A DNA stretch of 64,000 nucleotides from Indioceanicola profundi (GCF_003568845.1 NZ_CP030126.1:1887001-1951000), one strand, 5' to 3'; shown: positions 9,463-19,337, counted from the stretch's first letter. Program-made: numbers and translations. Notes: a model not told the origin generated them from the letters alone.

Positions 9463-11661
9463 ATGCCCGACATCATGATCGACACCCGCTTTACCCATGC
9501 CATCCAGTCCCTGATGGATGCCGACCATGGCGACCCGTTCAGCGTACTGGGTCCTCATTCCGATCCGCAGAGCGGCTGGCAGGTGCGCGCCATCTTTCCC
9601 CAGGCCCAGAGCTTGGCGGTGATCGACCAGGAAACCGGGGAACGGCTGGCCGAGGCGCAGCGCATCCATGATGCCGGCTTCTGGCTGGCCCGTATTCCCG
9701 GCGCCCAGCGGCCCTACCGGTTCGAGATCGACTTCGGCAGCGGCCCCATGGAGATGGAGGACGCTTATCGCTTCGGTCCCTGGCTGGGCGACCTGGACCG
9801 GCACTTGATCGGCGAAGGTACCCATGAGCGGCTCTGGGAAAAGATGGGCGCCCATGTGGTCACCCATGAGGGCGTTGCCGGCACTGCCTTCGCTGTCTGG
9901 GCGCCGAATGCGAGGAAGGTGTCCGTCGTCGGCGATTTCAATGCCTGGGATGGGCGCCGCCTGCCGATGCGCCTGCACCCCGGCATCGGCGTCTGGGAAA
10001 TTTTCGTCCCCCATGTGGGCAAGGGCGACTCCTACAAGTTCGAGATCCGCGGCCCGCATGGTCATCTGATGCCGCAGAAGGCCGATCCCTTCGCCTTCCA
10101 GGCGGAACTGCCGCCCCGCACCGCCAGCGTGGTGCACGGGATTCCGCAGTGGGAATGGTCGGACCAGTCCTGGCGCGACCGCCGGGCCCAGTCCAACGAT
10201 CGCACGGCCCCGATCAGCATCTACGAGGTCCATCTCGGCTCCTGGAAGCGCGGGGAAGACAACCGCCACATGACCTACCGGGAGATGGCGGAGGAGCTGG
10301 TCCCCTATGTGGCGGAGATGGGCTTCACCCATATCGAGATGCTGCCGATCACGGAATATCCGTTCGAAGGCTCCTGGGGCTACCAGCCCATCGGCCTCTA
10401 CGCGCCGACCAGCCGCCATGGCGGGCCGGAGGAGTTCAAGGCCTTCGTCGAGGCCTGCCATGCGGCGGGGATCGGCATCCTGCTGGACTGGGTGCCGGGG
10501 CACTTCCCCACCGACCCGCATGGGCTGGGCATGTTCGACGGCACGCATCTGTATGAGCATGCCGATCCCCGCCAGGGCTTCCACCAGGACTGGAATACCC
10601 TGATCTACAATTTCGGCCGGCGGGAGGTGGCGAATTTCCTGACGGACAACGCCCTGTTCTGGCTGGACCACTACCATCTGGACGGGCTGCGCGTGGATGC
10701 CGTCGCCTCCATGCTGTACCTGGACTACAGCCGCAAGGCGGACCAGTGGGTTCCCAACCGTTTCGGCGGGCGGGAGAACCTGGAAGCCATAGACTTCATG
10801 CGCCGGACCAACGAGCTGACCTATGGCCGCTATCCCGGCACCATGACGGTGGCGGAGGAGAGCACGGCTTGGCCCGGCGTGTCGCGGCCGGCCTATCTGG
10901 GCGGGCTGGGTTTCGGCTTCAAATGGAACATGGGCTGGATGCACGATACGCTCCAGTACATCTCGAAGGAACCGATCCACCGCCGCTGGCACCACAACGA
11001 CATCACCTTCAGCCTGGTTTATGCCTTCTCCGAGAACTTCATCCTGCCGCTCAGCCATGACGAGGTCGTGCACGGCAAAGGCAGCCTGATCGGCAAGATG
11101 CCGGGCGACCGCTGGCAGAAGTTTGCGAACCTGCGCGCCTATTTCGGCTTCATGTGGGGCCATCCCGGCAAGAAGCTGCTGTTCATGGGCGGCGAGTTCG
11201 CTCAGGAGCGGGAGTGGAACCACGACCGCGGCCTGGACTGGTTCGTCACCGACCTGCCAGACCACAAGGGCGTGCAGAATCTCGTGCGCGATCTGAACCG
11301 CCTCTACCGGGAGCTGCCGGCCCTGCACAAGCTGGACTGCCAGCCGGAAGGTTTCGAGTGGCTGGAGGGCGCCGACAGCGAGAACTCGGTCCTGGCCTTC
11401 GTCCGCAAGGATGGAGAAGGCAATCTGGTGGCCGTGGTCTGCAACTTCACGCCGATCGTCCGCCAGGACTACCGCCTCGGCGTTCCCTCGGGCGGCTGGT
11501 GGGCGGAACGCATCAACACCGATGCGGAGGTCTATGGCGGGTCCAACGTCGGCAATGGCGGCGGGCTCCAGGCCGACGAGATCCCTGCCCACGGCAGGCC
11601 CTACAGCCTGAATCTGACGCTCCCGCCGCTCGCCACCATGATGTTCCAGCTCACCCGCTGA
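9463..11661 (+). CDS. glgB: 1,4-alpha-glucan branching enzyme GlgB
   Basis: The 732-residue protein is a full-length GlgB, which introduces alpha-1,6 branches into linear alpha-glucan. It has an N-terminal CBM48 region ([20 protein letters not shown]), a GH13 barrel with nucleophile Asp412 ([10 protein letters not shown]), acid/base Glu465 ([10 protein letters not shown]) and SHDEVVHGK, and a C-terminal beta domain. The spacing of 53 residues between the two catalytic residues equals that in E. coli GlgB. GGGGAGG lies upstream of the ATG. It is the last step of the GlgE pathway encoded here and is 130 bases downstream of treS-mak. No ADP-glucose genes (glgA, glgC) are in the window. Confidence 0.96.
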   Translation: MPDIMIDTRFTHAIQSLMDADHGDPFSVLGPHSDPQSGWQVRAIFPQAQSLAVIDQETGERLAEAQRIHDAGFWLARIPGAQRPYRFEIDFGSGPMEMEDAYRFGPWLGDLDRHLIGEGTHERLWEKMGAHVVTHEGVAGTAFAVWAPNARKVSVVGDFNAWDGRRLPMRLHPGIGVWEIFVPHVGKGDSYKFEIRGPHGHLMPQKADPFAFQAELPPRTASVVHGIPQWEWSDQSWRDRRAQSNDRTAPISIYEVHLGSWKRGEDNRHMTYREMAEELVPYVAEMGFTHIEMLPITEYPFEGSWGYQPIGLYAPTSRHGGPEEFKAFVEACHAAGIGILLDWVPGHFPTDPHGLGMFDGTHLYEHADPRQGFHQDWNTLIYNFGRREVANFLTDNALFWLDHYHLDGLRVDAVASMLYLDYSRKADQWVPNRFGGRENLEAIDFMRRTNELTYGRYPGTMTVAEESTAWPGVSRPAYLGGLGFGFKWNMGWMHDTLQYISKEPIHRRWHHNDITFSLVYAFSENFILPLSHDEVVHGKGSLIGKMPGDRWQKFANLRAYFGFMWGHPGKKLLFMGGEFAQEREWNHDRGLDWFVTDLPDHKGVQNLVRDLNRLYRELPALHKLDCQPEGFEWLEGADSENSVLAFVRKDGEGNLVAVVCNFTPIVRQDYRLGVPSGGWWAERINTDAEVYGGSNVGNGGGLQADEIPAHGRPYSLNLTLPPLATMMFQLTR

Positions 11662-11676
11662 TGCCGGCCGCCGCGG

Positions 11677-11699
11677 CCCGCCGCCCTGCTGGCGGCGGG
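11677..11699. terminator. Bidirectional hairpin between glgB and a small convergent gene
   Basis: A perfect 9-bp stem CCCGCCGCC / GGCGGCGGG with loop CTGCT lies between the glgB stop codon and the stop of the convergent 53-residue gene. There is no T-tract on either side, so its efficiency as a terminator is uncertain. Confidence 0.55.
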
Positions 11700-11861
11700 T
11701 CAGCGCTCGCCGCGGGCGGTGGGATAATGCAGCGCCGGTTCCCCGGCCTTGCTCTCTTCAGCCGGCGCCAGGAGCAGTGCTCCGGCGATGATGCCGCCTA
11801 GAAGCCCGAGGACGGCCGCAAGGCCGTTCCGGTTCTCCCGGATCGCTCCGTGCTGTCGCAT
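11700..11861 (-). CDS. Small membrane protein, 53 residues
   Basis: A short frame with an excellent ribosome binding site (AGGAGG, 6 bases before the ATG at 11861). It encodes 53 residues: a basic N-terminus (MRQHGAIRENRNG), one hydrophobic segment of about 18 residues (LAAVLGLLGGIIAGALLL) and a short charged tail. It looks like a single-pass inner-membrane protein. I do not recognise a family. The stop TGA falls directly after the shared hairpin with glgB. It is reported because of the SD, the membrane segment and the absence of any better frame here. Confidence 0.55.
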   Translation of the reverse strand: MRQHGAIRENRNGLAAVLGLLGGIIAGALLLAPAEESKAGEPALHYPTARGER

Positions 11862-11945
11862 GAACGCCTCCTAGAAAGCCCTTCAACAGCAGGAATGCAA
11901 AGCGGTTGCTGCCCGGGCATCATCCGGCGGCGGAACCGCCGGAAG

Positions 11946-12233
11946 TCACAGGCCCGGCCGCTGCTCCGCCGGGCGGTCGGCTGGAAGAGGCATCCGCACC
12001 AGTTCGATCTGCCCGCGCAAGCTGTTGCTCGCCTCTTCAAGCTGGCGGGCGAACTCCTCCACCGTTCCCTCCGGGGCAGTCCCGGGCGCGGCGGCGGGCG
12101 GTTCCGCCCGGACAAGTTCCGCTACCTGCTCGGGAGCCGTCTCCTCCGCGAATGCGGGCATCGCCGTAGCCACTGTGGCGGCCAGGACGGCAAGGGACCA
12201 GATCATTTCCACGATCACCATTCTCGTACGCAT
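11946..12233 (-). CDS. Hypothetical exported protein
   Basis: A 95-residue protein with a signal peptide (MRTRMVIVEMIWSLAVLAAT, cleavage near AFA-EE) followed by a Glu/Ala/Pro-rich, partly helical region and a proline-rich tail. I do not recognise a family. An upstream in-frame TTG at 12266 would add 11 residues, but the ATG at 12233 gives a normal signal peptide and follows the purine-rich GAGCGGAAG. It lies 84 bases upstream of the 53-residue membrane protein on the same strand, so the two may be co-transcribed. Confidence 0.55.
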   Translation of the reverse strand: MRTRMVIVEMIWSLAVLAATVATAMPAFAEETAPEQVAELVRAEPPAAAPGTAPEGTVEEFARQLEEASNSLRGQIELVRMPLPADRPAEQRPGL

Positions 12234-12524
12234 CTTCCGCTCGTCAATTTGAAGCGGGTCCGTCAACTCTTCGGGCGGGCCGCGCTTTCGATGCGGAAGA
12301 TATGTGGAAAGAATGTTTCTTGTCTGTTTCAGATCAGTGGGTTAGCTTATGCCGCCGCCGCAGCTCAGCCATCCGAAACCTCTCAACGCAACGGGGCTAC
12401 TTCGCAGCAGCCGCGTCCAGAAAGAAAACATCAAGAGAAGCCGGTTCTATGAGAAAAAGTGGAATGCCTGCGCCAAGGGAATAGCAGGTGAGCAGGCCGG
12501 CATTCTCTCGCCGAACCATTGGGA
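12234..12524. other. Non-coding gap with no recognised feature
   Basis: About 290 bases lie between two minus-strand genes. A short plus-strand frame (12302-12484) is present but has no SD and a low-complexity translation. I see no terminator, repeat or RNA signature. The right-hand part presumably carries the 3' end of the DUF1194 transcript. Confidence 0.4.
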
Positions 12525-13247
12525 TCAGGCGATTTCCGTTACAAGTTTTGCAAGAAAGGCCGCGGCGAAATCCTCCCGCGTCGCTGCCGTGCGGACGAAG
12601 GAGCCCCGGCCCGCGATCACGCTGCCGGCGTAGTAGCTCTCCAGCCAGTCATATTCGTCCAGGATTGCGAGCGCGTTCACGGTGACTCCGGCCGCGGCCG
12701 CATGGCCACGGGCGGTCAGCGGGTCGAGTCCGGCATTGTTGAAGCCGTTGGAGACGATATCGATGGTCCGTCGCGTGCTGCTGAAGGGAATTCCGTCCAG
12801 CCGCTCGACTCCCTGGATGACGGCGCTGCCCAGGGCGGTGCTTCCCCCCATCGCGATGCCGGGCGCAGCATCGATACGCCTGGCGAAGTCGGCGCATTCC
12901 TCCGCATTCGACAGAAGCGTCCACGGCACCAGCGTGGTCAGCGTATCCGGCCCGGCGAACTGACAGAGCTGGACCGCGATCCGCCCCATGGGACCACCGG
13001 CAATGGCGGCCGCCACGCCTTGATGACGGAAGGCATCGGCATGTCCGCGAAGCTGGAAATCCAGCAATCCCTTGCTGATGCTGGCCGAAGCATCGACGGC
13101 GAGCAGCAGGGCCACATCCACGGCCGGCGATCCCGCGTCGGCCATCACCTGTCGCGGCATCAGGGCCGCCGCGGTCCCCAGGGTTGCGCCGGCGCCCAGG
13201 CCCGCCAGCACCCCGCGCCGGCCGATGCGCCCACCTCCCTCACCCAT
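12525..13247 (-). CDS. DUF1194 / von Willebrand-A-like exported protein
   Basis: The 240-residue protein begins with a twin-arginine-type signal (GRRGVLAGLGAG, RR at 10-11) and has a VWA-like fold with the metal-binding motif LAVDASASIS and later GGSTALGSA, matching DUF1194. VWA domains bind divalent cations and protein partners; the partner here is unknown. It lies 15 bases downstream of mutY on the same strand, so the two probably share a transcript. The ATG at 13247 is the start that gives an intact signal peptide. Confidence 0.8.
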   Translation of the reverse strand: MGEGGGRIGRRGVLAGLGAGATLGTAAALMPRQVMADAGSPAVDVALLLAVDASASISKGLLDFQLRGHADAFRHQGVAAAIAGGPMGRIAVQLCQFAGPDTLTTLVPWTLLSNAEECADFARRIDAAPGIAMGGSTALGSAVIQGVERLDGIPFSSTRRTIDIVSNGFNNAGLDPLTARGHAAAAGVTVNALAILDEYDWLESYYAGSVIAGRGSFVRTAATREDFAAAFLAKLVTEIA

Positions 13248-13262
13248 TCAAGCACCTGTTCC

Positions 13263-14435
13263 TCAGCCCGATGACGCCGCCAGGGCATGCCGCAACACCT
13301 TGCGCATGACAGTGGGAAGCGCCTCTTCCCCCAGCCGGTCGGGCGCCGCCCAGCGGCATCCTTCCGGGGCCGGCGCGGAGCCTACCTGTCCGGCAACCAC
13401 GGCAAGTTCAAGCTCGAAGTGGGTAAAAGTATGACGGACCAGCCCCGGCAGGGTTCGCCATGCGGCAGGCTCGAGCGGCGCCTGTCCCGCTGCGTCCTCC
13501 AGGGTCGGCGCAGCCGGTCCCCAGGCGCTGGAGGGCACCTCCATCATCCCGCCCAGCAGGCCAGTCTCCGCCCGCCGCCGCAGCAGGATGTTGCCGGCGG
13601 CGTCGGTAAGGAAAAAGGCGATGCCGCGCCGCACCGGCTTCGCTGATTTCTCCGCCTTGGCAGGAAGCCCGTCCTGGCTTCCGGCTGCCCGCGCGCGGCA
13701 GAGATCGGCCACTGGGCACAGCATGCAGCGGGGCTTCTTCGGCGTGCAGATCGTAGCGCCCAGATCGAACAGGGCCTGGGTGTAGTCCCCCGGACGGTGC
13801 TCCGGAACCAGCTCCGATGCCAGCTCCTTCAGAACAGGCTTCACGCCGGGTAGAGGGTCGCGGACATCGAACAGCCGTGCCACGACGCGCTCCACATTCC
13901 CGTCCATGGCCGTGGCGGGCCGGCCGAAAGCGATGGCGGCGATGGCGGCGGCCGTATAGGTGCCGATGCCCGGAAGCTGCCGCAATCCCTCTTCATCCTC
14001 TGGAAATATGCCGGCGTGATCCTTGGCTACGGTCTGCGCGCATTTGTGGAGGTTCCGCGCGCGGGCATAGTAGCCAAGGCCGGCCCAGGCGCGCAGCACG
14101 TCGTCCAGCTCCGCCGCCGCAAGGTCCACGACCGTGGGCCAGCGCGTGGTGAAGTCCTGGAAGTAGGGTCCGACCGCCGCCACCGTGGTCTGCTGGAGCA
14201 TGATTTCCGACAGCCACACGCGGTAAGGGTCGGCCAGCTCCCCCGGCGGGCTGCGCCAGGGCAGGATTCGGCGGTGCCGGTCGTACCAGTCCAGAAGCCG
14301 GGGCGGCAGGGCGCCGCGGTCGGGCTGAACGGACAGGCCGGCGTCGGCAGGCTGGTCAGGCCGGGCCGGTTCTGCTTTAAGCAGGCTGTGCTCGGGATTA
14401 AGGTCGGGCTTCGTAGAACGGATACGCTGAACCAT
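13263..14435 (-). CDS. mutY: Adenine DNA glycosylase MutY
   Basis: The 390-residue enzyme removes adenine mispaired with 8-oxoguanine. Visible features are Glu77 (SEIMLQQTTV), the helix-hairpin-helix LPGIGTYTA (154-162), catalytic Asp178 (MDGNVERVV), the 4Fe-4S cluster Cys230-X6-Cys237-X2-Cys240-X5-Cys246, and a C-terminal NUDIX-like 8-oxoG recognition domain. The open frame continues upstream to 14882, but that extension is the shadow of the divergent DUF721 gene. The ATG at 14435 is the first plausible start. Its start codon shares two bases with the start of the divergent gene (CATG at 14433-14436). Confidence 0.95.
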   Translation of the reverse strand: MVQRIRSTKPDLNPEHSLLKAEPARPDQPADAGLSVQPDRGALPPRLLDWYDRHRRILPWRSPPGELADPYRVWLSEIMLQQTTVAAVGPYFQDFTTRWPTVVDLAAAELDDVLRAWAGLGYYARARNLHKCAQTVAKDHAGIFPEDEEGLRQLPGIGTYTAAAIAAIAFGRPATAMDGNVERVVARLFDVRDPLPGVKPVLKELASELVPEHRPGDYTQALFDLGATICTPKKPRCMLCPVADLCRARAAGSQDGLPAKAEKSAKPVRRGIAFFLTDAAGNILLRRRAETGLLGGMMEVPSSAWGPAAPTLEDAAGQAPLEPAAWRTLPGLVRHTFTHFELELAVVAGQVGSAPAPEGCRWAAPDRLGEEALPTVMRKVLRHALAASSG

Positions 14436-14895
14436 GACAGGACCCCACCGGCTGGGACGGCACGTGACTTCCATCGCCGGCAAGGCGCTGGGCAAGCATG
14501 GCATGGCGTTCGGGTCATTGCTGGCCGACTGGTCCAGCATCATGGGCCCGCGGCTGGCCGAGCAGACCTCCCCCCTCAAGCTGGTCTTCCCCAAGGGGAA
14601 GCGGGAGGATGCCACGCTGCACCTTCGCGTCACCAGCCCGGCGGCGCTGCTGCTCCAGCATGAGGAACCGCAGTTGCTGGAGCGGATCAACGCCTTTTTC
14701 GGTTGGCGCGCGGTGGCCCGGTTGAAGCTGGTGCACGGCGCCCCTGCCCTCAAGATCAACTGGAAGCCGGCACCTGCGCCCAAGCGCCTCACCCCGCAGC
14801 AGGAGGCGGAGCTGAAGGGACGGACCGCCGGCCTGGAAAGCCCGGACCTGCGCGATGCGCTGGAACGGCTGGGCCGCGCCATCGGCCCGGCCTGA
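14434..14895 (+). CDS. DUF721 (DciA-like) protein
   Basis: The 153-residue basic protein matches DUF721, a family related to DciA, the replicative-helicase loader of many bacteria. A typical ADWSSIMGPRLAEQTSPLKL-like core is followed by a beta-rich HLRVTSPAALLLQHE segment and a charged C-terminal helix. Gene order next to mutY, a DsbA-like gene and smc is conserved in alphaproteobacteria. The ATG at 14434 has no clear SD and overlaps the divergent mutY start by two bases. Assignment to helicase loading is by family only. Confidence 0.85.
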   Translation: MTGPHRLGRHVTSIAGKALGKHGMAFGSLLADWSSIMGPRLAEQTSPLKLVFPKGKREDATLHLRVTSPAALLLQHEEPQLLERINAFFGWRAVARLKLVHGAPALKINWKPAPAPKRLTPQQEAELKGRTAGLESPDLRDALERLGRAIGPA

Positions 14896-14971
14896 CCGCG
14901 ACGGCCCAGCCCGCTTGCGACGGGCGCCTTCCCTTATCTATAGTCCAACATCTTGTGTTGAGGATGCGAGC

Positions 14972-15628
14972 ATGCGCCGAAATCTTCGTACCGATCTGAC
15001 CCGCCGCGGCCTGTTCGGCCTGACCCTGACCGCCACGGCCGCCGCCGCCCTGCCCGCCTGGGCACAGGGCGCTTCAGGTGGGGCCGGGCTCGATCCCTGG
15101 ATGGGGGAGAAAGTCTATGGCAATCCCGACGCGCCGGTCACGCTGATCGAGTACGCCTCTCTCGCCTGCTCCCACTGCGCCACCTTCCACAAGGAGATCT
15201 GGCCGAAGCTGAAGGCGGAGTTCGTCGATCCCGGTCAGGTGAAGCTGATCTTCCGGGACTTCCCCCTGAACGCGCCGGGCCTGCGCGCCCACCAGCTTGC
15301 CCGCTGCGCTGGGGAGAAGCGGTTCGAAGGCTTGAAGGACGTGCTGTTCAAGAGCCAAGCTACCTGGCTGAACCAGGATTACGAAAAGCGTCTCGCCATG
15401 GTCGCCCGGATGGCCGGACTGACCCAGGCGCAGTTCGACGCTTGCATGGCCGACAAGCAGCTTGAGAACTTCCTGATCCAGAGCCAGGCGACCGGCGGTT
15501 CCAAGTACAACGTCAATTCCACCCCGACCTTCATCGTTGAGAATACCGGCACCACCGTTGCCGGCGCGAATGAGAAGGAACTGTTCGAAGCGCTAGAGGA
15601 TGCGGGCGCCAAGCGCAAGGCCCCGTAA
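14972..15628 (+). CDS. DsbA-like thiol-disulfide oxidoreductase
   Basis: The 218-residue protein has an N-terminal export signal with an RR motif (TRRGLFGLTLT, residues 10-20, Tat-like) and a DsbA/thioredoxin fold. The redox motif is Cys66-Ser-His-Cys69 in YASLACSHCATF, and the cis-proline loop is seen as VNSTPTF. It should act in the periplasm on disulfide formation or isomerisation. The frame stays open upstream to 14855, but the ATG at 14972 gives the proper signal peptide. It precedes smc by 45 bases, an order common in alphaproteobacteria. Confidence 0.88.
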   Translation: MRRNLRTDLTRRGLFGLTLTATAAAALPAWAQGASGGAGLDPWMGEKVYGNPDAPVTLIEYASLACSHCATFHKEIWPKLKAEFVDPGQVKLIFRDFPLNAPGLRAHQLARCAGEKRFEGLKDVLFKSQATWLNQDYEKRLAMVARMAGLTQAQFDACMADKQLENFLIQSQATGGSKYNVNSTPTFIVENTGTTVAGANEKELFEALEDAGAKRKAP

Positions 15629-15673
15629 TTCCCGGAAGGCTTCCAGACCGTCGGTTCCCAGGACCACGCCGCC

Positions 15674-18600
15674 GTGCAGTTCACAAAGCTCCGCCTTTCC
15701 GGCTTCAAATCGTTCGTCGACGCGACCGAACTGCTGATCGAACCCGGCATGACCGGCGTAGTCGGGCCGAACGGCTGCGGCAAGTCGAACCTGCTGGAAG
15801 CCCTCCGCTGGGTCATGGGGGAGACATCGGCCAAGCGCATGCGCGGGGCCGACATGGACGACGTCATCTTCGGCGGCACCGCGACGCGGCCGGCTCGGAA
15901 CGTCTGCGAGGTGGGGCTGGTGCTGGACAACAGCAGCCGCACCGCCCCCGCCGGCCTGAACGAGGCCGACGTGCTGGAGATCACCCGCCGGCTGGAACGG
16001 TCGGAGGGGTCGGACTACCGCATCAACGGCAAGCATGTCCGCGCCCGCGACGTGCAGATCCTGTTCGCGGACAATGCGTCCGGCGCCAACTCCCCCGCCC
16101 TGGTCAGCCAGGGCAGGGTCGGCGCGCTGATCAACGCCCGTCCCGGCGACCGCCGCCAGTTGCTGGAGGAGGCGGCCGGCATCAGCGGCCTGCACGCCCG
16201 CCGGCATGAGGCGGAGCTGCGTCTCCGCGCGGCGGAAGCCAACTTGACCCGCCTGGACGATGTTCTGGGCGCGATGGACACGCAGCTCCAGGGCCTGCGC
16301 AAACAGGCCCGGCAGGCCAGCCGCTACCGGAACCTGCAGGAGCATATCCGCCGGGCGGAAGCCATCCTGCTGCATCTGCGCTGGTCGCAGTCGGAGGACC
16401 AGTTGGCCCGCGCCCGCGCGGGCTTCGAGCAGGCGGAGAATGCCGTCCGCAACCTGATGCTGGCGGTGACCCAGAACACCACCAAGCGCACCATGGCCGC
16501 CGCGGACATCCAGCCGAAACGGCAGGCGGAAGCCGCGGCGGCTGCCGCCCTGCAACGGCTGGTGCTGGCGCGCGAGCAGTTGGATGCGGAGGAGCGGCGG
16601 GCGAAGGAGGGCTATGCCGCCCTGCAACGTCGGCTGGCCCAGATCGACGGCGACCTCGCCCGCGAGAAGTCGCTGGCCATGGACGCCAGGGGCGCCATCG
16701 AGCGGCTGGCGGAGGAGCGGCAGTTCCTGACCGAGGCGACCTCCGAGGAGGAGATGCTGCGGGAGGAGGCGCAGGGCGCGCTGCTGGAGGCGAAGGATCT
16801 GGTCGAGAGCATCGACCGGGAACTGGCCCGCGCCATGGATGCCATAGCGGCGGAGGAGGCGAAGCGCGGCGCCCTGGACCGGCAGGTGCGCGAGCTGGAA
16901 GCCCGCGCCGCCACGCTCCACCGCCGCATCGAGGAGCAGGAGGGCCAGCGCGACGCGCTGAAGCGCCAGATGGAGGGGGCCGGCGCTCTATCGGAAGCCG
17001 AGGAGGCCATCGCCACGGCGGAGGAGCGGCTGGAGATGGCCCGCGCCGAAGCCGAGGAGGCCGAGGCCGCAAAGGGAGCCGCCGACCGGCAGTTGGAGGA
17101 AGTCCGCGCCAAGGGGCAGGCCGCCCAGACGCGCGCCCGCGAAACCCTGACCCAGCTCGACACCGCCTACGCGAAGCTGAAGGCGGAGGCCGATGCCCTG
17201 CGCTCGGTCCTGAAGGCCGGCACGCCCGGCAACCACGCCCCGGCCATCGACAGCCTGACCGTCGCCCCCGGCTATGAGGCCGCCCTGGCCGCGGCGCTTG
17301 GCGACGATCTGGCGGCGGCTCTCGAGGAATCCGCCCCGATCCATTGGCGGTCCATGCCGGCGTTGCCCGACCCGGCCCCCCTGCCCGCCGGGGCCGAACC
17401 GCTGGCGGCCCATGTGAAGGCCCCTGCCCATCTGGCGCGCTGCCTTGCCCATGTCGGCGTGGTCGAGGACGGTGTCGCCGGGGACCGGGCGGCGCTGGCG
17501 CTCAAGCCCGGCCAGATCGTGGTGACCCGTTTCGGCGGCGCATGGCGTTGGGACGGTCTGACCGTCCGCGCCGGCGCCCCCACCGCCGCGGCGGAGCGGC
17601 TGAAGCAGCGCAACCGCCTGACGGAGCTTGAGGCCGGGCTGGACGAGGCCGAGGAACGCGCCCTGACCGCCAAGGCCGCATTGGAGGATGCGCGGGAGGA
17701 GGCCGAGAGCACCCTGACCGCCGCCCGACAGGCGGTGGACCAGGCGGCGAACCGCGACCGGGCCGCGCGCGACGCCGTGCGCGCCGCCTTCGCCGCCGCC
17801 TCCAAGGCCCGCGATGCCCATGCCAAGCTGGCCCAGGCCTCCGCCGCCGCCGCAAGCCGTCTCCAGGCGCTGACCGAAGCCGTGGAGGCCCTGGCGGAGG
17901 ACCGGGCGGAGGCGGAGGCCGAATGGGCCGAGGCCCGCGCCCAGTTGGAAGAGCTGCCCGACCCGGCGGAGGGCCGCAACCGCATCGCCGAATTCCGCGC
18001 CAGGCTGGCGGAGGCGCGCTCCGCGCAGTCCGAACGGCAGAATGCCATGGACCGGCTGGTCCGCGAGGCGGAAAGCCGTCAGCGCCGCCTCGCGGCGATC
18101 GCGCAGGAGGAGGCGTCCTGGACCGGCCGGCTGGCCGGCACCGATGGCCGCCTCCGGGAGCTGGAGGAGCGGGCGGCGGAGGGCCGCGCCGAGCTGGAGA
18201 CCCTGGCCGAACGCCCGGCGGAGATCGAGTTGGAGCGGGCCGCCCTGCTGGACCGCATCGCGGAGGCCGAGCGCACCCGCAAGCGGGCCGCCGACGAGCT
18301 GGTCCAGTTGGAAGGCCATCTGAACGAGGTGGAGCGGGCGCTGCGGGAGGCGGAAAGCCGGCTTGCCGATGCCCGCGAGGCCCGCGCCCATGCCGAGGCC
18401 GCCGTCGGCGCCGCCCGCCAGCTCCAGGACAGTCTGCGCGAACGCATCGCCGAACGCCTGGAGTGCGAGCCGGAGAAAATCCTGGCCGTTGCGGAAATCG
18501 AACCCGGCGAGCAGATGCCGGAGCCTGCCGCCGTTGAAACCCGCCTGGAGCGGCTGACCGCGGAGCGGGAGAATATGGGCCCGGTGAACCTGCGCGCCGA

Positions 18601-19201
18601 GGTCGAGGTGGCCGAGCTGGAAGCCCAGATCGGCACCATGACCGCGGAGCGGGAGGACCTGATCGCCGCCATCGCCCGCCTGCGCCAGGGCATCAGTTCC
18701 CTGAACCGGGAGGCGCGGGAGCGGCTGCTGGCCAGCTTCACCAAGGTGGACGGCCATTTCCAGGAGATGTTCACCAAGCTGTTCGGCGGCGGCAAGGCGC
18801 ACCTGAAGCTGACCGAAGCGGAGGACCCGCTGGACGCCGGGCTGGAGATCTACGCCTCTCCGCCCGGCAAGAAGCTGCAGGTGCTGTCGCTGCTGTCCGG
18901 CGGCGAGCAGGCCCTGACGGCCCTGGCCCTGATCTTCGCCGTCTTCATCTGCAATCCCGCGCCGATCTGCGTGCTGGACGAGGTGGACGCGCCGCTGGAC
19001 GAGGCGAATGTCGGCCGCTTTTGCGATCTGGTGGAGGAGATGGCGCGGGGCGGCTACACCCGCTTCCTGATCGTCACCCACCACCGGCTGACCATGGCCC
19101 GCATGGACCGCCTGTTCGGCGTGACCATGGCGGAGCGCGGGATCAGCCAGCTCGTCTCCGTCGACCTCGCCATGGCGGAGGAGCTGCGCGGGGCGGCCTG
19201 A
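15674..19201 (+). CDS. smc: Chromosome segregation protein SMC
   Basis: The 1175-residue SMC ATPase condenses and segregates the chromosome. It has an N-terminal Walker A (GPNGCGKS, 31-38), a long coiled coil, a hinge at about 500-640, a second coiled coil, the ABC signature LSGGEQ near residue 1075 and Walker B (ICVLDEVDAPLDE) near 1100, followed by the D- and H-loops (VTHHRLTMA). The start is a GTG at 15674, because the conserved N-terminus QFTKLRLSGFKSF begins there. No strong SD is visible. The length is normal for the family. Confidence 0.96.
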   Translation: MQFTKLRLSGFKSFVDATELLIEPGMTGVVGPNGCGKSNLLEALRWVMGETSAKRMRGADMDDVIFGGTATRPARNVCEVGLVLDNSSRTAPAGLNEADVLEITRRLERSEGSDYRINGKHVRARDVQILFADNASGANSPALVSQGRVGALINARPGDRRQLLEEAAGISGLHARRHEAELRLRAAEANLTRLDDVLGAMDTQLQGLRKQARQASRYRNLQEHIRRAEAILLHLRWSQSEDQLARARAGFEQAENAVRNLMLAVTQNTTKRTMAAADIQPKRQAEAAAAAALQRLVLAREQLDAEERRAKEGYAALQRRLAQIDGDLAREKSLAMDARGAIERLAEERQFLTEATSEEEMLREEAQGALLEAKDLVESIDRELARAMDAIAAEEAKRGALDRQVRELEARAATLHRRIEEQEGQRDALKRQMEGAGALSEAEEAIATAEERLEMARAEAEEAEAAKGAADRQLEEVRAKGQAAQTRARETLTQLDTAYAKLKAEADALRSVLKAGTPGNHAPAIDSLTVAPGYEAALAAALGDDLAAALEESAPIHWRSMPALPDPAPLPAGAEPLAAHVKAPAHLARCLAHVGVVEDGVAGDRAALALKPGQIVVTRFGGAWRWDGLTVRAGAPTAAAERLKQRNRLTELEAGLDEAEERALTAKAALEDAREEAESTLTAARQAVDQAANRDRAARDAVRAAFAAASKARDAHAKLAQASAAAASRLQALTEAVEALAEDRAEAEAEWAEARAQLEELPDPAEGRNRIAEFRARLAEARSAQSERQNAMDRLVREAESRQRRLAAIAQEEASWTGRLAGTDGRLRELEERAAEGRAELETLAERPAEIELERAALLDRIAEAERTRKRAADELVQLEGHLNEVERALREAESRLADAREARAHAEAAVGAARQLQDSLRERIAERLECEPEKILAVAEIEPGEQMPEPAAVETRLERLTAERENMGPVNLRAEVEVAELEAQIGTMTAEREDLIAAIARLRQGISSLNREARERLLASFTKVDGHFQEMFTKLFGGGKAHLKLTEAEDPLDAGLEIYASPPGKKLQVLSLLSGGEQALTALALIFAVFICNPAPICVLDEVDAPLDEANVGRFCDLVEEMARGGYTRFLIVTHHRLTMARMDRLFGVTMAERGISQLVSVDLAMAEELRGAA

Positions 19202-19337
19202 CGGGCTTTGCCCGCCCTGACCGGTCGGAAACGTTTCTGCCCTAATAATGCCATCGCGGTGACTATCCTGGGGCGGGAGGGGTTGTAAGTTGGGGTCCCG
19301 TACCGAGGCGGTGCCCGCGATTGAGGAGCGAATTGCG

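Noticed and set aside
12302-12484. 60-codon plus-strand frame in the gap before the DUF1194 gene
   Set aside because: There is no SD, and the Ser/Arg-rich translation has no recognisable feature.
14436-14882. N-terminal extension of MutY in the open frame
   Set aside because: The extension is the mirror of the DUF721 gene and has no similarity to MutY; the ATG at 14435 fits the family.
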